This document shows positions 52,213-64,000 of a DNA stretch of 64,000 nt, in pieces. Each line of letters starts with the position of its first letter. Position 1 is the first letter of the stretch. A program made the position numbers and the translations under genes. The notes beneath the pieces are model-generated. The model did not search any database and was not told where the DNA came from. It saw only the letters and a program-made list of their open reading frames with translations. The stretch is taken from the NCBI RefSeq assembly GCF_017355525.1, contig NZ_CP067395.1, positions 2,294,001 through 2,358,000 on the forward strand, in the 5' to 3' direction. The DNA comes from Lysobacter enzymogenes (GTDB taxonomy: Bacteria > Pseudomonadota > Gammaproteobacteria > Xanthomonadales > Xanthomonadaceae).

Positions 52213-53403
52213 TCACTTGACGATCTTCGACACCACGCCGGCGCCGACGGTGCGGCCGCCTTCGCGGATCGCGAAGCGCAGGCCTTCGTCCATCGCCACC
52301 GGGTTGATCAGCGTGACCACCATCTTCACGTTGTCGCCCGGCATCACCATCTCGACGCCCTCCGGCAGCTGGCACGCGCCGGTGATGTCGGTGGTGCGGA
52401 AGTAGAACTGCGGACGGTAGCCCTTGAAGAACGGGGTGTGACGGCCGCCCTCGTCCTTCGACAGCACGTACACTTCGCCTTCGAACTCGGTGTGCGGGGT
52501 GATCGAACCCGGCTTGGCCAGCACCTGGCCGCGCTCCACGTCGTCGCGCTTGGTGCCGCGCAGCAGCAGGCCCGCGTTGTCGCCCGCCTGGCCCTGGTCC
52601 AGCAGCTTGCGGAACATTTCAACGCCGGTGACCGTGGTCTTCTGGGTCGGACGGATGCCGACGATTTCGATTTCGTCGCCCACCTTGATGATGCCGCGCT
52701 CGATACGGCCGGTCACCACGGTGCCGCGGCCCGAGATCGAGAACACGTCTTCCACCGGCATCAGGAACGGCTTGTCGATCGCGCGCTCCGGCTCCGGAAT
52801 GAAGCTGTCCAGCGCCTCGACCAGCTTGATGATCGCCGGCACGCCGATGTCGCTCTGGTCGCCTTCCAGCGCCAGACGGGCCGAACCGTGGATGATCGGG
52901 GTGTCGTCGCCCGGGAACTCGTACTTGCTCAGCAGCTCGCGCACTTCCATCTCGACCAGCTCGAGCAGCTCGGCGTCGTCGACCATGTCGGCCTTGTTCA
53001 GGAAAACGACGATGTACGGCACGCCGACCTGACGCGACAGCAGGATGTGCTCGCGGGTCTGCGGCATCGGGCCGTCAGCGGCCGAGCACACCAGGATCGC
53101 GCCGTCCATCTGCGCCGCACCCGTGATCATGTTCTTCACGTAGTCGGCGTGGCCCGGGCAGTCCACGTGGGCGTAGTGACGGTTCGGGCTTTCGTACTCG
53201 ACGTGCGCGGTCGAGATCGTGATGCCGCGAGCCTTCTCTTCCGGCGCCGCGTCGATCGCGTCGTACGCCTTGAATTCGCCACCGAAACGCTCGGCGCCGA
53301 CCTTGGTCAGAGCGGCCGTCAGCGTGGTCTTGCCGTGGTCGACGTGACCGATCGTGCCGACGTTCACGTGCGGCTTGGTGCGCTCGAATTTACCCTTAGC
53401 CAT
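52213..53403 (-). CDS. tuf: Elongation factor Tu
   Basis: The 396-residue GTPase delivers aminoacyl-tRNA to the ribosome. It has G1 GHVDHGKTT near residue 19, [29 protein letters not shown], and domains II/III including [12 protein letters not shown] and [14 protein letters not shown]. The frame continues to 53469, but the ATG at 53401-53403 ([20 protein letters not shown]) is the family start. It closes the str operon after a 167-base gap from fusA that holds a G-rich inverted repeat. Confidence 0.98.
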   Translation of the reverse strand: MAKGKFERTKPHVNVGTIGHVDHGKTTLTAALTKVGAERFGGEFKAYDAIDAAPEEKARGITISTAHVEYESPNRHYAHVDCPGHADYVKNMITGAAQMDGAILVCSAADGPMPQTREHILLSRQVGVPYIVVFLNKADMVDDAELLELVEMEVRELLSKYEFPGDDTPIIHGSARLALEGDQSDIGVPAIIKLVEALDSFIPEPERAIDKPFLMPVEDVFSISGRGTVVTGRIERGIIKVGDEIEIVGIRPTQKTTVTGVEMFRKLLDQGQAGDNAGLLLRGTKRDDVERGQVLAKPGSITPHTEFEGEVYVLSKDEGGRHTPFFKGYRPQFYFRTTDITGACQLPEGVEMVMPGDNVKMVVTLINPVAMDEGLRFAIREGGRTVGAGVVSKIVK

Positions 53404-53424
53404 GATTGTCTCTCTTAATTTCTG

Positions 53425-53568
53425 TGATTCGTGATTCGGGATTCGGGATTGGCGGTCAAAGGCCGCCACCCCTCATCGATCCGTTATTGACCGGCTTCGG
53501 CGCGGATTTCGGGAGCGGGTCGGATCCGCTGTTGCGAATCCCGAATCCCAACTCCCGAATCCCTGCCC
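53425..53568. repeat. G-rich inverted-repeat element (copy C) between fusA and tuf
   Basis: The left arm (53425-53454) has GATTCGTGATTCGGGATTCG and GGGATTGG. The right arm (53533-53568) read on the other strand has GGGATTCGGGAGTTGGGATTCG. The arms form a long imperfect palindrome with a spacer of about 80 bases. Confidence 0.75.
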
Positions 53569-53570
53569 GA

Positions 53571-55691
<2,121 letters not shown>

Positions 55692-55830
55692 GGGACCCTC
55701 TCGTAAGTTTTCGAATTCCAGATGGCCGGACGCCGCCTCGTGGGCGGCCTCCGGTTCGCTAGGCGGCCGTCAGCCGCCGCGGCAACATCTCATGCGGATG
55801 TTGCGGAAGCCCTGTCGCCAGGGCTTGCGA

Positions 55831-56298
55831 TCACCAGCGGTAGTGAGCGAACGCGCGGTTCGCTTCCGCCATGCGGTGGGTTTCTTCGCGCTTCTTGATC
55901 GCCGCGCCGCGGTTCTCGGAAGCGTCGAGCAGCTCGGCGGCCAGCTTGCGCGGCATCGAGCTTTCGCCGCGCTTGCGCGCGGAGTCGATCAGCCAGCGCA
56001 TCGCCAGGGCCATGCGGCGCGAGGAGCGCACTTCGACCGGCACCTGGTAGGTGGCGCCGCCGACGCGGCGGGACTTCACTTCGACCGACGGGGAAACGTT
56101 GGTCAGCGCCTTTTCGACCAGCTCGAGGGCGTTCGGATTCTTCTCGCCGATGACGTCCATCGCGCCGTAGACGATCTTCTCGGCGACCGACTTCTTGCCG
56201 CTCTGCATGACCATATTGATGAAACGCGCGATCGTTTCGCTGCCGTGCTTGGGATCGGGCAGGATCGAACGCTGCGGGGCGGAGCCTTTACGCGACAT
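55831..56298 (-). CDS. rpsG: 30S ribosomal protein S7
   Basis: The 155-residue head-assembly protein has [73 protein letters not shown] and [19 protein letters not shown]. In E. coli S7 represses the str operon. It is 80 bases after rpsL. Confidence 0.98.
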   Translation of the reverse strand: MSRKGSAPQRSILPDPKHGSETIARFINMVMQSGKKSVAEKIVYGAMDVIGEKNPNALELVEKALTNVSPSVEVKSRRVGGATYQVPVEVRSSRRMALAMRWLIDSARKRGESSMPRKLAAELLDASENRGAAIKKREETHRMAEANRAFAHYRW

Positions 56299-56378
56299 GG
56301 TGCGTACCTATTCTCGTGATTCTTGAACGTGCGTGATTGCGGGTGGCGGCGCCTGCGGCGCGCCGGGCATCGACGCGA

Positions 56379-56753
56379 TTAGGACTTCGGACGCTTGGCG
56401 CCGTACTTGGAACGGCCCTGGCGGCGCTTGGCGACGCCGGCGGCGTCGAGCGAGCCGCGCACGGTGTGGTAGCGCACGCCCGGCAGGTCCTTCACGCGGC
56501 CGCCGCGGATCAGCACGACCGAGTGCTCCTGCAGGTTGTGGCCTTCGCCGCCGATGTACGAAATGATTTCGTACCCGTTGGTCAGGCGCACCTTGGCGAC
56601 CTTGCGCAGAGCCGAGTTCGGCTTCTTCGGGGTGGTGGTGTACACGCGGGTGCAGACGCCGCGACGCTGCGGGCAGTTGGCGAGCGCCGGCGAGGTGCTC
56701 TTGTACGTGGTCGCCTGCCGCGGCTTGCGGACGAGCTGATTGATGGTTGCCAT
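56379..56753 (-). CDS. rpsL: 30S ribosomal protein S12
   Basis: The 124-residue decoding-centre protein begins [19 protein letters not shown]. It has the [13 protein letters not shown] loop with Lys43 ([11 protein letters not shown]) and Lys88 in [13 protein letters not shown], the wild-type residues associated with streptomycin sensitivity. The frame continues upstream, but the ATG at 56751-56753 is the family start. It is the first gene of the str operon. Confidence 0.98.
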   Translation of the reverse strand: MATINQLVRKPRQATTYKSTSPALANCPQRRGVCTRVYTTTPKKPNSALRKVAKVRLTNGYEIISYIGGEGHNLQEHSVVLIRGGRVKDLPGVRYHTVRGSLDAAGVAKRRQGRSKYGAKRPKS

Positions 56754-56837
56754 CTGGAACTCTTGTTTAAGGGCCGGGCGGCCGCTTCGTGAGAAACGAA
56801 CGGCAAGCCGAAACCACCCGACCTGCCGAGACGAAAA

Positions 56838-56867
56838 AGTATAGCCCGCGCTTAACGTTTCCGTCAA
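56838..56867 (-). promoter_or_regulatory. Strong sigma70 promoter before rpsL
   Basis: On the minus strand TTGACG (56862-56867) is followed after 18 bases by TATACT (56838-56843), both close to consensus. Confidence 0.85.
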
Positions 56868-57023
56868 CGCAGGCAGCGCGAACAGGCGAAACCGACACCC
56901 GGAGGCGGCAGTTTCGTTTCCTTATTCGATGATCCCGCCCTGCCCTGGGCCGAACACTAGGCACTCCCTGTGCCTAATTTCGTGATCTGGGATTTCGACC
57001 CATAGGGTCCAATCCGGTCGGCG

Positions 57024-57052
57024 AGTCTAGCACGTTTTGCCAGACTTGCCAG
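57024..57052 (-). promoter_or_regulatory. Possible distal promoter before rpsL
   Basis: On the minus strand CTGGCA (57047-57052) is followed after 17 bases by TAGACT (57024-57029). It is weaker than the proximal promoter and would transcribe through the palindrome at 56959-56975. Confidence 0.4.
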
Positions 57053-57105
57053 CCCCACAGCGACCCGCCGTCCCCGTTCATGCGGGTCCGCGGCAACGGA
57101 TGGAG

Positions 57106-57136
57106 CAAAAAAGAGGCGGGCATCGCTGCCCGCCTC
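57106..57136 (-). terminator. Intrinsic terminator after rpoC
   Basis: A 10-bp stem (GAGGCGGGCA/TGCCCGCCTC, 57113-57136) with a 4-base loop is followed on the minus strand by TTTTTTGC. It lies about 57 bases after the rpoC stop. Confidence 0.93.
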
Positions 57137-57192
57137 GGTAGTGCCGCTTCGGCGCCGGCCCGGCCTGACGGCCGGACCGGAGCGCGAATCGC

Positions 57193-61416
<4,224 letters not shown>

Positions 61417-61470
61417 TTCTTTACTCCAATCGGAGGAATTCGGCAGGCGGGGAGCAACAGCGGGGAAAGA

Positions 61471-61552
61471 AGCGGGGATGGGGGATGGGGAACTGCGGGT
61501 AGCGCCAGGCGCCGGATTCCCTCAGTCCCCTAACCCCGATCCCTAATCCCGC
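61471..61552. repeat. G-rich inverted-repeat element (copy B) between rpoB and rpoC
   Basis: The left arm GGGGATGGGGGATGGGGAAC (61474-61492) faces a right arm at 61522-61552 that reads GGGATTAGGGATCGGGGTTA with GGGGACTG on the other strand. The spacer is about 25 bases. The element fills most of the rpoB-rpoC gap. Confidence 0.7.
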
Positions 61553-61554
61553 TC

Positions 61555-64000
<2,446 letters not shown>

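Larger units (their letters stand above)
56754..57105 (-). other. str operon upstream region
   Basis: Between the rpoC terminator and rpsL lie two promoter candidates and a small palindrome (AGGCAC-TCCCT-GTGCCT, 56959-56975). No credible ORF is present. The transcribed leader from the proximal promoter is about 75 nt. Confidence 0.6.

Overview
The window is chromosomal DNA of a high-GC gammaproteobacterium of the Xanthomonadaceae, most like Lysobacter. This rests on protein signatures and gene order, not on a database search: the MurL/MurD2 pair, a fused aspartate kinase-diaminopimelate decarboxylase, a type II DAHP synthase, abundant REP-like repeats with a GGAGCGGCGCGAGCCGCG core, and the str-S10-spc-alpha ribosomal gene order. 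I saw no prophage, insertion sequence, CRISPR array, rRNA or tRNA.

Layout. (1) 1-5374, minus strand: murD2 (cut by the window start), murL and lysC-lysA. Together these serve D-glutamate incorporation into peptidoglycan and the diaminopimelate/lysine branch. (2) 5729-8461: a PhzF-like enzyme, a BASS-family transporter and a Crp/Fnr regulator. (3) 8570-19097: a nutrient-uptake block with a TonB-dependent receptor, a KgtP-like MFS permease, DctA, an OprO/P-type porin, a hybrid histidine kinase with a DctB-type sensor and a LuxR-type response regulator. (4) 19258-21954, minus: malate dehydrogenase, a glutaredoxin-like protein and aspartate aminotransferase. (5) 22348-24907: three overlapping genes for an exported protein, a BepA-like M48 protease and a lipoprotein. 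(6) 25100-28818: cyclophilin, TypA/BipA and a DUF2127 membrane protein. (7) 29130-32400: a complete pqqABCDE operon whose 27-codon pqqA is easily missed. (8) 32866-37017: an amidase lipoprotein, a small membrane protein, type II DAHP synthase and DsbB.

(9) 37383-64000, minus strand, is the transcription-translation block. In transcription order it holds rpoB (cut by the window end), rpoC, a terminator, rpsL-rpsG-fusA-tuf, a terminator, then rpsJ-rplC-rplD-rplW-rplB-rpsS-rplV-rpsC-rplP-rpmC-rpsQ-rplN-rplX-rplE-rpsN-rpsH-rplF-rplR-rpsE-rpmD-rplO-secY-rpsM-rpsK-rpsD-rpoA-rplQ and a terminator. Good sigma70-like promoters precede rpsL and rpsJ.

Most of the window is conserved housekeeping sequence. 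The items most worth a second look are: the DctB-sensor/NahK-type chimeric kinase, which keeps an apparent remnant of the DctB dimerisation helix; G-rich inverted-repeat elements inside essential operons; the RGD-repeat tail of ribosomal protein S3; a long hairpin abutting the tuf stop codon; and unusually large hairpin-bearing gaps inside the spc/alpha operons.
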